Below are positions 1 to 15,000 of a DNA stretch of 64,000 nt, in pieces. A program made the translations under genes and the position numbers. The first letter of the stretch is position 1; every line of letters begins with the position of its first letter. Below the pieces are notes generated by a model. The model saw nothing but the letters and a program-made list of their open reading frames with translations, was not told the DNA's origin and searched no databases. This DNA is from Baylisascaris procyonis (taxonomy: Eukaryota; Nematoda; Chromadorea; Rhabditida; Ascarididae), in NCBI GenBank assembly GCA_037389465.1, contig JAZARR010000206.1:372001-436000 (forward strand). The letters are read 5' to 3'.

Positions 1-843
1 TAAGTGATTTAATTTCCATTTGTTGTTTGTTATCTTCTACAGTACTCTGAGCTATTGATATTCAAAGCTAGTTTTCTTTAAAAGATCAAAATGTAGTAGT
101 AGATCAATTTGGAATGTGGCACAGAAAATTGAGACTTTTTTGAAGTCGTTTATATGAATACTAGATGACCTATATGATGTAGTCTGATCAAGGCTAATTT
201 TTACGAAGCGTTCGCAGTTATGAAAGAATTCGATCGGAGAAAACGGGATCAGAGGGCAAGAAAGCGGAACGGTTGGTGATATTTGAGTTAAAACTTTCAC
301 GAAAACATAGCTATGAGCTTGAAAATTTGCATATATAATAAATAAGCTATTGTAAAATATAAGTATGTAAAACTGGGGGGTGCGTATTTAAATATGACGG
401 CATTTTTTGTTATTGAGTTTATTCGTTCTCACTAAAATGGAAAAAAAGACGGCGATTGATACACAGTTTACTTAACGGAATAAAAGAAGAAAAGGAAATG
501 ACATAAAGCTTTAAATAGAATTTATGGGATGTCAGTGAAGGTACTACCGTGATTTCTTTTGGTGTCCTTTCAAGGATGCTAGCTCCATCGGAGCCTATAA
601 GAGCCTAGAATTAAGTAACACAGAGAAAATCATGTTCATTGCATCCGTTCAGTGCTTTTTTTTCTACGAACAAAAAAAAGAAACACTTTATCAGCATTTT
701 TGACTGATGTTGTGTGAAAAAAATTGAAAAAAAAGGTAATATTAGAACATCACCAGTGGCGACAACTTAGCGATACGAATGGAACATAGAGCTATCCATA
801 TGGTATCACCTAATTGTTACCTTGGCCAGGTAAATTGTCACAG
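1..843. other. upstream flank of the KLHL18-like gene
   Basis: No convincing exon is seen on either strand. A minus-strand open frame near the left edge has no recognisable domain and no supporting splice structure. The stretch presumably holds the promoter and 5' UTR of the gene starting at 844. The bases just before that ATG (TTGTCACAG) would serve as a splice acceptor, so trans-splicing of a leader or a non-coding upstream exon is possible but not shown. Confidence 0.4.
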
Positions 844-3800
844 ATGAGTTTTATTAAAGCATTGCTAACGATGTGTGATGAAGATGACGATGAGGCAGTG
901 GTATTCGAATGTGGTGCGTCTCTTGCTGCGAGTGCTTTCCCAAATTTCGATGAGATTCGTCGTGCTGGCAAACTTTGTGATGTCATACTCACCGCTAATG
1001 GATTTAGGTAGAGTAATTATATCTATAAAACTTTATTTTTATTTTTTCATTTACTTTTATCTTTTTTTTTGTGGTTATTAGCATTATAATTGGGGAATTT
1101 AATAGTTATAATCTACATTGTTGAATTGTCTTCATATTAAGTTTAATATTTTCCGATGATCTTCAAAGAAAAGTGCAGATATTTAAAGATGCCAAAAAAA
1201 ATTCCACAGGTTTTATGCCCATTCAGATTTTCATTTTACCCGTTGAGATTATAGGGGAATTAGGCTTATAGATTTCTTTAAGTGCAGAGGTCAATTGAAA
1301 ATTAAAGCAGCATTCTGTAAACTTTATTATTTGTTGCTTGCAAATGAAGCGGGTTGGTTAGATTAGTGGGATGCATAAGTATCTATCTTTTGCTTTTCTC
1401 TTAGTTTCATTTTAAGTTTTTAAATTAATTCGTTTCCTTGAACTCATTTCTGTGCGTATATCATCTTCAAATGTTGCAAATGCTATAAGCCCTGGGCTTG
1501 TAAACAGTGAGTTACGATGTTCAGCTTTACGACAGATGACTGCCTTATATTCAAGAGGTGTCTATGATATTATAGTTTTGTATTTTTATATTTAAATAAA
1601 GTTTGTTTATATCTGATTAGGATTGTTGGTAAATGATTATGAAAGCAATATAGTTTCAGATTTAGTGCACATCGCGTTGTTTTGGCAGCAACAATACCAT
1701 ATTTCCGAGCGATGTTCACTGCAGAGATGGCTGAATGCCAACAGAAGGAAGTTCACCTTCAGGGTATATTATTTCACCTTTTTTACAATATATTTATTCG
1801 AACTTTATTAGTGAATGAAGATAATTTATTGTGTTGGTTTTTTTTTTATTTGGAAATATCCAGCAAGCATGCGACTGCGATGGAATAGGCTGATCCTGCG
1901 ACCCGTTCCCCTCTCGCCACCCATCCCTCCTCCCTTTCCCTCTCCCTTCCCCCTCTCGACTTCCTCTTCGACGTCTTGTTGATTTTGAGGACCGGTTCGA
2001 ATGTTTTAGTTAGGTTGCTGAGACTATCCGCTCTTTCCTTTCTGCTCCTTATGGTCCAATTATAGCCTATTTCTCGTAGATTGTAACGGTTACATCCAGG
2101 GATTTTCTTGTGCTTTTGTATGGAATTGGATTATTCGGCTGATGGATATAGATGCACTTAGAAATGTTTGAGGTGGCAGTGTGTATCAGGGAGACTATAT
2201 TAGGAAGGTATTTGTTATGAAAATGTTCCACCTGAAGAACTTTTGAATTTTTGGGATTATCGGGATTATTGAGCACTTCAGTAGTTGATTAGCATCAAAT
2301 CTCATGTGTGCTCTCCGAGGTTAGAGACTGTCGTCTTAAAGAATAATTTTATATACTTAGCAAGTTATAAGCTATAACAGTATGTGTTTATTTATTGAGA
2401 TGATTTTTTAGTTGAAGTTTATTGCGACACCCAATATTTCTATAAAAAATTGAATAATTAAAAATTTATTTAATATAGAATTCGATGCCGATACATTGGA
2501 GCAATTGATTGCATTTGCATATACGGGTCGAGTACGTATAACAAATGCAAATGTACAGAATATTATGCAAGCGGCTAATTTCCTTCAATTGAACACCATA
2601 GTGGACGAATGCTGTAGATTTTTGCAATGCAGACTTCAAAGTCAAAATGTACTTGGGATTCGTTCTTTTGCAATGGCTCTCGGTTGTGTATCGTTGGTTC
2701 TTTCTGCAGGTAATTGTTTTTGTTTGTTTGTTTTTTTTTTTGAAAAAAATTTTTGCAGAAGTTTCACTCATTTTGACAGTTGCTTCTCTTAGTATAGTTG
2801 AATTCAAGCAGTTTTATAAGGTAATGGTTACCTGTTTTATACTTGAAATTTTATAAGGTATCTATTACCTGCGTTATGTTTCTCGTCCAATATTTGCAGT
2901 TTTATAAGACAATAGTTTCCTGCGTTAGTAATGCTTTTGGGGAGAGGAGTGGTAGAAATAAGTGAAATTTTTCTTCTTGTTCCAAGTTGATGAAGGATGT
3001 TGTTGTGGAATATTCGCCTCGGCAGTTGATATTAATTTAAAGGGAATATTTTGGAGCAGCTAATTTACATATTTCATAGCATGTTACATTTCGCATCTTT
3101 ATTATCTCGATACGCGATACGTGAAAGGCACATCGGTACTGAATGATGTGTAGCAAGTAAAGTTGCATCCCTCCTCTCCTTTTCTCTCCCATTTAGCAGA
3201 CAGTGGAAGCCAAAGGGAAGGAGATGATGGAAGAAAGAGAGGTAAACGTCACCTCGAAAGTTTTGCAGTTCTATTTGGGAAAAAGATAGGAAATAATGAG
3301 AGAGTGAAAAGAAAAATACAGTAAAAATAGTGTGAAATGCGTTGAATACAGAGAAAGATTTCTGAATTCCTTCCTCTCTAACAGAAATATTCACTTTCAT
3401 GTCCAATAGTTGTAGTCGATGTTTATGCAATATTGGTATGGTGTTGATTTCAGATCGTTATTTGCATAAACATTTCATGCAAGTATCCCAAGGAGAGGAA
3501 TATTTGGCACTTTCAATAGATGAGCTATCGCCGATACTCAATAGAGATGAGATTTTTGTCGAGAGTGAGGAGCAAATATTTGAGGCAGCGATGAGATGGT
3601 TAGAACATGATCCAGATCGAGAGCAATACTCTGCTAGGTATGATTTTTGTGTGATTGAATTTTTTAGTCAACGAAAGAGAGACTTTTCTTTGAGACAAAA
3701 GATGGTATTTTTATGGGAAAGTTTAAGCATTGTGTTATGCTGTGCTGTGCTTATACTTCCTCTCACCTAGATACGAGAATTTTCTACTTTTGCATATTAT

Positions 3801-6800
3801 AGATATAATGATGTCATCAATAACTGTTTAGTTGGCCTTTTGCGGCTTACATTGCCATTGTACTTTCCAGGATATTAAGAGCGGTGCGCTTACCATTATT
3901 GAAACCTCATTTCCTCACCGATCAAGTTGCATCACATTCGATCATTCGTAAGAGCCTAAGTTGCCGAGACCTCGTGGATGAGGCAAAGGACTATCACCTC
4001 ATGCCCGAAAGAAGACACCTTATGAAAACGTTCAGGTATTTTTATATTACTTTTAATTTTTGAAAGTTTTTTTTTTCAATTTAACTATATTTTCCCACTT
4101 TGAGATGTGCACTTATAATTTGTGAGTGGAGTCAGTTTAATGGTAGTATTGATAACGACAGATCTGGGATCTGCTTCGCACGTATCTTGAGACCTCATCT
4201 CACCTTACCATCTCTTGCGAAACCTTTGGTACCCTGTTGCAGGGAATGTTTTATATGAGAGGAGGGTTTGTATGGTCGTTGACCTGAGGTGAGCATGCGA
4301 TCTACTCCCTAAATTTGAAACTTGAAAGCCTTATCTCTGATGGCTTAGTTCAATGGGCGTTTATTGAACGGACCTGTGTAAAATGCGGTCGCGATTCGTT
4401 TAAGCAAGAGTGCAGAATTGTTTATGAGGTTGTTTTGTTGAAGAAGGACCTAATTGCTTTTTTTGCAGAACAAAGCAGCGTTGCTGCTATGATGTACCCG
4501 GGCTTATATTTGCAGTGGGTGGTCTAACAAATACTGGCGATTCACTCTCAACTGTGGAAATGTTCGATCCAACTACAGGTTTGCATTCATAGCCTAGCTA
4601 ATAGCCATCATGATGCTTTATCGAACATATAATCCCCTTACCATAAACAATCATTTTAATTTTTGTTGTATGTTTTATGTTCTGTTATTTAGTTGGGCGC
4701 TGATGAATGGACTGAAGCTTAGATGCTATGTAGTTCCCGAATTTCAGGAAACGGCAACCACGGCTCTTTTTTTAAAAATATTCTCCATCATGACGGCCCT
4801 ATTTATGATGGGTGATGATGGATATTGAGGAATGTAGATACGTAGGGATTGTTGCTAATGGGTGCGTTGTGCTCGATGCTCGATGTGGTTTGCAACAAAT
4901 TAAAGTGAGCCATATTCAAGAAAGACATCCAAATTGGCTACCGTTCAGGCAAATGGTCATGTGTACAACCAATGAATTCTATTCGTTCTCGCGTTGGTGT
5001 TGCTGTAATGAATCGTCAATTGTATGCAATTGGTGGTTTTAATGGGCATGATAGACTAAGAACCGTTGAAGTGTTCGATCCAGAAACAAGCAAATGGAAA
5101 GAGGTGAAGCGATTTTTTATTTTTATTTGTTTGTTTGCATCCGTTTTAGCAGTCTTTAAAAGAATGTAACAGTTGTTTGAAGGGTGGGATAGTCTAAATT
5201 TCTGCTGCTTATATGTTGAATTACTCTTGGGTGGGTGTTGTTTTGTTAAGCATATTTTATTGTATCGGAGGTTATGTTCAGTTTCGCTCTGTGAGAGCAT
5301 ATTTCCATATGTTTTATTGAGTGTAGATGGACAACGCCATTCCGAATCTCAATGAAAGACTTCAGTGACTGAAAGTCCAAAATTGTTTGAAAAAGAGGGA
5401 GTGGGATGGAGGAAACGGAACTTTTTTTATGAGAGAGGTTTCAATTTTTTTTCGTCTCTGAATTTTTCCTTCCTCTTGTTTTGAATATTCATAAATAGCG
5501 ATGCACCGTTGTCATAACAGGTTTGCCCACTAACAAATAAACGATCGGCTCTTGGTGCGGCGGTTATAAATGAGCGTCTATATGTATGTGGTGGCTATGA
5601 TGGTATCAGCTCTTTATCGTCAGTTGAAGTGTACAATGCGATAACCGATCGATGGTCAATGACAACACCGATGCATAGATTACGCTCAGCGGCAGGAATT
5701 GCTGTCATCGATAACTACATTTATGGTGGGTATCTTTTATTATTTTCTGTTAGTGTTTTCATTTTGTTGCTTTATTAGAAGCGATACATCAATGCTGTCA
5801 ACATCGTCAATGCATGCCTATGTTTGAATACGGTTGAACAGTATCAGCTTTAGGCGCTTTGAAAGGTCGATGAAAAAATTGCTGTATTCGTGTTTTCATA
5901 GTGGAAACCATCATAACTAGTACTGATTTCTGTTGCGATCGTGTAAGGACGGCGTCGACTCCTTGATGTTTAGTTAGAATAGGATATATAAAATGAGTTC
6001 ATTCGGCTAACATGCGTTCTAAGCAGTTCATGCTACGCTGTGATGAGCGTATCTACGGGATTAGCTGCTATGATAAGCGTTGGATTTACATCCCTATCCA
6101 AGATTATAATCTTTGGCTTTTGAGTAACTATGCCATAGTGCCCGTTGCGCCCTGTTCCACTTCGGTGACGCTTTCTTCCAAGTGGCGTCCGGGGTAGGTG
6201 GCACGTTTGCTGTACCCTAATTATTATATTTCCTTTTATGCAACGCTTCTTCTCAACCATCGGTCATTAATCTGTAAACTTTTATTATAGAGTACTGAGC
6301 TTAATGGAAAGAGCAAAGGCAAAAGCTTACCAAGTTTCTAAAAGAATTGTGATGTTATATATTAATAAAGTTTAAGTGATCGGTGGTCATGATGGGATGT
6401 CGATATTCAATTCGGTTGAGCGATTCAATGTTGAGACCGGTGATTGGCAACTAGTGAAGCCGATGGGTAGTAAACGATGTCGTCTTGGTGCGGCTGCATT
6501 ACGCGGCAAAATTTATGTATGTGGAGGGTTCGTCGATTTGCAATTCTATAAAAATATTTTATTTGTGATGATGAATTTTTTTTTTTGATAATAGTATTTT
6601 AAAAACCGGAAATATTTTCCTCTTTACTATTGTAAATATGAAATGCATCGCTAATCTTGCTGAAGTATGAGAGAATTTTCAATTTTAATTTAAAAAAAAA
6701 TAAAGTTTTTAATTGGTGGTTTTCAGATACGATGGATGCCAATTTCTAAAGAGTGTGGAGGTGTATGATCCGGATAAGGATCAGTGGAGTCCACTTTCGC

Positions 6801-8149
6801 CGATGCATCTCAAGCGAAGTCGGGTCTCTCTGGTTTCGAATGCGGGTATCCTTTACGCTATCGCAGGGTTTGTTTTGATCCTTTTTTCTTACTTGAGATA
6901 TGTAAATGTGTACACATTTGTACATACATATATTAGTATATATAGGTATGTGTGTATATACGTATATATACGTACATATGTATTTATATGTATGTGCAGT
7001 TATGCGTTTACCTCATATGCGGTTATTCTTGTTTGCCTCAAAGTTTAACCGAAAAATGACTTCCTTTCCGATTGAATCTCAATTCCTTTAAAATCTTCCA
7101 TTATTCACAACTCTTAAAGATGAAATGGAGGTGCAGTCGGGTAACGTTATAGTCGATAAACAAGAAAATAATGTCGTTTGAGAGTATTGGAGGTGTGAAA
7201 GCTGCAGTTTGTCTTTGAAGGGGGATGCACTTTTAAAACTTTTTTTTCCTTATAAAGGAATGGTCTGTGAAAAATTCAGATCCGAATTGAAATGAGAGAA
7301 GGAGAGGCGGCTATCGATGATGAAGTATTGAGTTGTTTAGTGTTTGTCCACTTGCCGTAGCAGTTTATCCTGCTTAATTTCCATACCTTAGCATGGGGAC
7401 GTTATATATGTATATATATGTCTCTCCATTTGTTTGGTAATAGTTCGAAGTCAAATACTACAAAAAAAAGTTGGATAACTTTTTTCCACAACTCACAGAC
7501 TGATCCATCAATTATAAGCCTTTTAAAGTTTCCCTTAAGTTTGCATATATTTTGCAAGAAAACAGATTTGAATTCATTGTTGTGAATTTGTGCAGTCGGT
7601 TGGTTAGAAGAATGAGACTGCAAAAGCGCATATCTATCATATCAGCGCACTTTGCGCGCTTTTATGTTTATTTAAAATGCGTTTTGGAAGTGAAATATTT
7701 GCTGTTTGCATTACACCGATTGCATTGCATAATATTGCATTAAAAAATTCAAATTTTTTAGCTGCTGTATTTGTGATGATTTCGATAGATACGAGGGTGG
7801 AATTTATTATTGCTTTAATTAGACTGCAAACGGTAATTGAAACATTTAAATTTTTCTCGAAGATTCTCTCATAGTTGAGAAATTTTAACTACGTATTAAT
7901 TAAAGACGGATTGGGGAGGGGAGGAGGGAACGGCGAGGGATTCAATCGGGCAATATTCATGCTTTTTTGGCTTTCCTTTCATCTCATTTGCATATTGTGT
8001 TTGTTTTCAGTTACGATGGCATATCAAATTTGAGTTCAATGGAAACTTATAATGTTGAGGAGGATAGTTGGACGTTGGCGGCAAGTATGGTAGCACATGA
8101 AGGAGGTGTTGGTATCGGTGTCATTCCAATACCACCGGAGATGTTATAG
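844..8149 (+). CDS. KLHL18: KLHL18-like BTB-BACK-Kelch protein (CUL3 ubiquitin ligase adaptor)
   Basis: Eleven exons join in phase: 844-1007, 1660-1763, 2479-2709, 3454-3637, 3871-4035, 4469-4578, 4949-5103, 5521-5725, 6377-6527, 6727-6867 and 8011-8149 (TAG), giving 582 aa against about 574 in human KLHL18. The BTB domain (about residues 40-140) has GKLCDVIL and [10 protein letters not shown]. The BACK domain (about 150-260) ends in [18 protein letters not shown], a stretch nearly identical to KLHL18 as I recall it. Six Kelch blades follow, with signatures such as [48 protein letters not shown] and the last blade ending [11 protein letters not shown]. By family knowledge the BTB/BACK part binds CUL3 and the propeller selects substrates; mammalian KLHL18 targets Aurora-A and UNC119. 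I start at ATG 844 because it is the first in-frame ATG in the exon; ATG 871 is also possible. The exon 9 acceptor is TTTAAG rather than TTTCAG. The first exon has an acidic CDEDDDE run. Confidence 0.95.
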
Positions 8150-10779
8150 CCGTTTTCAATCTTAACCTGAATCAAGGTGAAGATGTTTGTTTAGCAACTG
8201 AACGATCACTCAAATGCAACGCCACATTTAATACGGATTATTTTCTTTTTCTTTGCATAAGCAGAAGAGAGCAATAACATTATTCGTATTCGCATTCTTC
8301 ACAGATGCAATATGAACTTTCAAATATTAAACAAAACGGTTGTGCATATTTTATTGTTGTTCTTAAATTGAACGTATTATAATTGTTGTTATTACACTGG
8401 TATTTGATGCCAATATAGTTTCTTCTAGTGAATTTTGAATGAGAATTGAATGATTTGTAATTTTTTTTTTTGAGGGATTTTTTTGTTGTAATTTTTAATT
8501 TTGGTTTATTTCTTTTTTTTTTACATTGGTGATTTTATTTTATTTGCTGTGCCATCATTTCTTTCATTACTGCCAATGGATGGGGAAAGGAATCGGATAG
8601 AGTAGTGATCGTGTGATGTAGTGTCTTGCGGTTTATACTGAAATGCTATGGGAGTTTTTACAAATGTTTCTGCGATATATTGATTGATATTTAGCTTTCA
8701 TTGTAAAGAATTTCGATGATTAGAATATAGAACAACGAGGCTTGACTTGATTGAATGCGTTTTTCTTTGAATTTTCATGATTTTAATTGATTTTTTTTTT
8801 GTGCAAAATTCCAATTTAAATTCAAAAACTCGGCAAATTTGTAGCAAAATTTCTAATCGGAAAGAGAATTCTAAAGTTCTTAGTGCAATTAGAATCTATA
8901 ATTTGCAAAAAGTTTTGATTATAAATATTTTAAAATATTTTATTGAGAAATTTTTATTACTCATTGGTGATTTTATTAGAATTTCGTTCAGTTTAATTAT
9001 TGATAAAGTATAGAAATGAGTAAAAAATGACATAAGGCATGAGCAACGAGGATCCTTATTGGTCCTTTTCGTCCATTTAGCACTAAACGCTTACTACTCG
9101 CATATTATTTATTTCCTTTTATCTTATATTGTATTTTTTTTTGTTGATCTGATGTTCAATATTTTATCTTCTTTCATTTTTATGCAATTACAGGTTTCAT
9201 TAGAGCAGTATTGCATTGCTTTACTCGTGGAATTTTTTGTTCACATTTCTGCGGTATTTGTTGATTTTTTTTTTTTTTTTTTTGATCTCAGAGATTCTCA
9301 TCGAAAAAGTTTCAATGATTTTGCTAGTAAGTACAAAAAACGCTTTGGAAGAGAATTCGATCACCCGTTTATGGTACTCTGGCTCTAGATTGGTTTTCGT
9401 TCCATAATTTGTGAGCCGCATAAAAGGGATCCCAATTTTTCCGATGCGCTTTCCAAAATTGCCAACATTTTCATCGGGAATCTTTCATAATTTTGTAATT
9501 AGCCCAGGTACGACGTATCGTAGCTTTTTTTACGGTTGTTCGATGGTGAGAAATGATCATAAATAGACGAATCTCAAAAAATGCCCCGCGGGCATTTCCA
9601 AATTTTTGCATCTTATAAAATTCAGGTGGTTAAAGTTTATGCTAAATTTAATTATTGGAATTTCAGTTGACTAATATTTACAGTCTTTGTTATAATTTTC
9701 TTTGCTGGTGGAAGGATGAAATACAATTTCGCTCAAATCGAAAATAAGAAAAATTTACGGATTTTACTTGCTAATCTTTTTTTTTTTAAATCCTATACCG
9801 AATTTGAAATTCTACCTGAATTTTACGATTATTGAGGTTTTTGTTGTTTGCTTCAACGATTCAAAAGCTGAGCTTGCATTAAAAAAAAAAATTACATTTC
9901 ATTGTGATATTCGTCTGATGAGAAAATTTAAATGCTTTCCGCAAGAAAAAGTGCTCTTATATGTGCTATCAATTTGCATATTCATGTGTTATGCATAAAA
10001 ATGTTTTTTATTACATTCATCGATGATTTTTGAATGGGAAATTCGATAGATTATAGGATCGATATAAGAAGCATTAAAGAATATTGCAATTCTATTTGCA
10101 TTTTGTCACTCATATTGCACTTTCATATATCCTTTAGATAAGAATATAAGGAGTGGATTATTAGAATGAGGTGAATTTAAAAATATTCCAAGTGTTGCGT
10201 TTGAAAAGGAAATTATATTCGAGTCAATTGTAAGTTTTTATTGTTATATCTATATCTTGAAATAACTATTGCCGAATCCTGAAATTCCTGAAATCTGAGA
10301 GGAAGAGGATTTGGGGATTATTAACCCAAATATGCAAAAGTGGGATTTTGGGTGAGAAAAAATGACATCATGAGAAAAAAACCAAAAAAATTTGTTGTTA
10401 CTGATAGCATATTATCAAAAAAAATTTGAAATTTTATTTGGCGGCCTAATTCCCAGCTTTTCAATGAGTGTTCCCTTGTATAAGTAGATTCGGTTCGCTA
10501 AAGATACGCTAAAACTTTGTTTAAATTTTCGTTTAAATACGGCCTAAAAACATCGCTTGTAGCATCTCTCGTTCCGTGTATTACCTGTACTAATGGATGG
10601 ATGCTGACCTTCGCAAGCATTTATGAATGCGTCAAGTAAATGGGCAAAGACTATTTGCAAAAATATTACCAAGTGAGTAAACAAATAACCGAATATTTTA
10701 TGTTACTTTCGAAACAAGAACAATTTTCCTTACTTCCGGTTTTCGACCGTCGAGTCGATCATCTAAAGGATCACCTCGT
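8150..10779. other. AT-rich tail-to-tail intergenic region
   Basis: This lies between the convergent KLHL18-like and PDI-like genes and should contain both 3' UTRs. It is dominated by poly-T and poly-A runs (for example near 8461, 8512, 9266 and 9778). Open frames are Phe/Ile/Leu-rich translations of AT-rich DNA without domains. I see no RNA gene or recognisable mobile element. Confidence 0.5.
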
Positions 10780-11961
10780 TTAGAGCTCATCCTTCTTGGT
10801 CTTATCATCTTTAGATTTTTTCATATCTTTCTTTAGCTTCTCTTCACTCTCCTCTTTTGTCGTTTTCTTTGCTGACTTTGTAGTTTTCTCTTGTGTCTCG
10901 TCATCTACTTGTTTCTTTCCAGATTTTACCTTTCTTTCTTTTTCTTTTTTCGGCTTTTCGTCTTTTTCCAATTTTGATTCGGTGTCTTTTTTCGATTTTG
11001 TCCCTTTCGTTTCCTTCGCTTCCTTCTTGTCATCTGCTGCAGTCTTTGTTTTTTTCTCTGTCTCCTCCTTCGTTGCAGTTTTCTTTTCATCTTTCGTCGT
11101 TTTCTCGCTCTTTTTCTTCTCTCCAACATGTCCCTCATCTGGTTCTTTCTCGTCCTCCACCACAACTTCCTTCTCTTTCTTTGAGTCCTTCCCTTCCATT
11201 CGAACAGTTATAAATCTGTAGAAAGCTTCAGCGGTTCGTTCATCGTCCGTATAATAAATTGGCTGCAAATAAAACCTCTCAGCCAATCGATAAACAACGA
11301 AAATTGAATGACATCTATCGTCATATATAAATCCCTCATTTGCTTTAGCCAAATTTTTATTGATACGAATATTAATCAACTCACACTCAAATTCAAAGGT
11401 CGAGCTCAAGCTGCGGAACTGGGTGTTCGACCCCTTCATTCCCGCACTTTCCCATGCAATAATCAAGGATTCAGTTGATTAGTTGCTGATGAACGTCGAT
11501 GAAATGGAGAGTCAAAGAAAACGATCGAGTAGAGAAACTACGCATTGCCCTCAGGGGTTCAGGTAGTAAATTAGTGAACAGTGGGTAAATCGTTACCTTT
11601 TTATTGCCCTTAATGAAAAGGGCTAAGGTGGGTACATCAAGTATGGGAATATGAGGTATTTCATTTGTAGTTGCATCCATACGTGCGATAAGTACATCCT
11701 TATTATCGGCGAACAATTCGGCGAGCTTCTCAATCTCGGGCATTGTATTCTTACAAGCCGTACACCACGAGGCATCTGAGAGGAAATAAAGATTATCGTA
11801 AACACTCCAATATAGCCCCATCCCAAGGGAATATGTCGTATTCGGAAGTATACGAGATGATATGAGGCCTCTTCGCAATTTAAAAAAAAAAAAGACAGCA
11901 TCAATTTTTTTGAAGGTATTGAAGAATATAAATGAGGATCAAGGTGAATTTAGACTGTTAG

Positions 11962-12007
<46 letters not shown>

Positions 12008-15000
12008 GTCCCTTACTATTGGATGATCACCCGGAATCTCTATAGGGTGTCATTTTGTAGAGCAGCTGCAGCAATTATGATATTTATAAGATATAAGTGA
12101 ATTTATACGGACTCTATTTTATTATTTTATTTAATTTAAAATCGAACATTTAAAAGTTGATTTATTATAATAAATATAATAAGTATAATCGATATCATAT
12201 AGAAATTTCATCTATTTATTTTAGATAGACTATTAATTATACTAAATCGTAATGTTGAAATTATATTCCATATAGTATTTCTGGTACAATAATAATGAAA
12301 GCATCGAATTTACGACGGGGGAATTACATCAAATAAATTATAAATGATATGTAAATTTGTAAATATGCAAATTTGCATAAAATTAATCGATAAAGTATAT
12401 AAATAATTTAAATGTTAATTATTTAAAAAAAAAGATCAATTTCTATAGGAAATAGGATCAAACTTAAATTCTAGTAATATTATAATCGACTTACAAAACA
12501 TAACAAATGCGGTTTTCTTCTGATCGAAAACGATCTCTTCGAAGTTTTTACCGACAAGTTGTTTCACCGGTTTTGCATCCCAATTTTTCGATATATCCTC
12601 ACTTTTTAGGAATGCCACCGATTTACCATCGAGACAATCTTGAATGAACGAAATGATATTCTTCCTTGTGATCTGAAAAAAAAATGCAATGCGTTTATTT
12701 TATTTATTTATTTATTTTTTATATTTTTTATTTATATTTTATATTTTTTAATGTTTTTTTATTTATTTTTTCTTCATACACAATGTCCGCGTTTTTTTTG
12801 CAAATTTCTAAGAAACTGTATCACTGAGTAGATGTGTCTGCGTGATTTTTTTGTCTTCCAATAGCTTCTAATTCGAGTGCTAGAAAAAGACGGCAATGAA
12901 ATATGAGAGGCATATTACCACAGAAATATATCTCTTTAAATCATTTTCGCATTGACTTTAAAATTCCCATAAGAGTTATGAGCACTTTAAAATGATTGAA
13001 ATTTGCATATTCAAATTTTTGCCATCGGCCAAATCCTAAATGGAAAAGACAATTAAATAATATATTTTATCGACATTTTCCGTCATTTTTTAGCATTTAT
13101 GCAAGCATATGGTTTACTTGCTTGAACTATAAAAGAAGCGTTTGCTCCGATCATTCACAATATGCTTCTCGCTAATACTTTATCTGGAAGTCTACATTTG
13201 AAAGCTCATCGCGCTTTTATTCCCTTCCGGTGTACTACTTCAAAACTCCACCAAAGAGCATAAATTTTAGCAATTGGGGAGGGGGGGAGGGGGGTGGGGA
13301 AGAGAGGAGAGCGGGGATGAGGAGGGATACTGATACATTTGGAGAGCTCATTACTAGTACCAGTCCGATTGTTCTGGTTTGCATCGAACTTGCAGTAAAA
13401 TAATATTACTAGTACAATGAATAAATCGCTAAATAATTTAAAAAAAAAAAACCAAACAAAAAATTAAATTTTCACTCAGATGAAAAAAAATTTTTTTTTT
13501 GGAAAATTTTTATGCAATTTTAGTCCGCAAAATTTATTCAAAGAATATTAAATGGGATATCGATTTTTTTTTTTTTTTTGAAAATATTGACACTTAGATG
13601 CTAATAAATACGCCATATATGATGGGTATATAATAACAAATTCGAAGAATTTGTAAAATAGAGAAAAAAAAGATTGCAAATTTTATAATAAAATAGTAAT
13701 ATGCAAAATATTGGTGGAAATGCAAATTTTCAAGAGCTATTTGCAAAGATTTATGAGCAATAATGCGGTGACCAATTATTCGATCTGTTATGATTCCTTA
13801 CTTTTTTTATATACTGCAACTATATATTCGTTGTATTGTAATGTTGCAATTTGTTTTTGCGAAAATATTCTCGGATCAAATATGAAAACCCATAGAGAAT
13901 GAAATAGGAATAAAAGTCCAAAATCTTTTACTAAAATTTAAATTTAAAGAAAAAAAATTATTTATAATAAAAAATTACCTCACTAAATTCGGCTTTATAT
14001 TTGCTAAGACCAGTAGTAAGATCGATGAAAAGTATAGTTGGCACATCTTCGGCGATAAGACCAAGATATTCGATTGTTTCCCAATTTTCCTCCACATCGG
14101 TATTGATAAAAATAAATCTCACCTATAAAAATAAATTCGCAATTTTCTCGTTTTATTCTTTTTTGATTTTATTATACTGAAGTTGTAAAAAAAAAACAAA
14201 ACAATGAAATTCATAAAAATAGAGTGCTGCATTTTTTTTCTTAAATATAATTCAAAATTGAGTATTGTTTTTCGTTGGAAATTGGAACGATATTTTTATT
14301 ATTACAAATAAAATTACAAATTATTTATATTATTACAATAATTTATATTATAATAAATTATAAAGAGAAGATTATCTAATTTTATATATTTTCTCATAGG
14401 TTCTACTCGACGAATCGAATGAAATAGAAAGAAAGATGCATTCAAAAATTTAGGAAGCAGCTGAAGCATTCTATACTTTTTCGATGATTCCTATAAAACA
14501 AAGAATAAACATAGATCATGAATAAATTCTTATAGGTATATTATTATAAAAAATTCGTTAAAACTTCATCAAAAACAATTATTAAAAACAGGTATATATA
14601 ATATTGAATAATATAACATAATAATATAATATAATATTCAAATAGAGGTATAATATTTTAAATTAATGCTTACCTTATCGACTTATTAAATAAAAATTTT
14701 AATCGCAGCAACTCCTTAAGATTTATCAAACTCGTGAAATATTTAAAAAAAAATAGAAGCATAATATTCGAAGTAAAATAAAATAGTTGAGGAATTTCTT
14801 GGAAAAATTCCAAAATTTAATTGATCAATAAATATATATTACTATTTTAGTTTATAAAAGCTTAAAATATAACTGCTTTTTTTTCAATTACTATGGAAAA
14901 GGATTTAAAGTAATATTCTTTTATCGTCGAATGAAAGTTTACTTTATCATCGAAATGTTTTGCAGCGTATTCGAACTCTTCAAAATGATCGTCATAGTCG

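Noticed and set aside
52..300. Minus-strand open frame of 82 codons at the left edge
   Set aside because: No domain or splice evidence; composition is consistent with chance.
10796..11221. Plus-strand open frame of 141 codons rich in Ser and Phe
   Set aside because: It is the antisense shadow of the Lys/Glu-rich tail of the PDI-like gene, and its composition follows from that.
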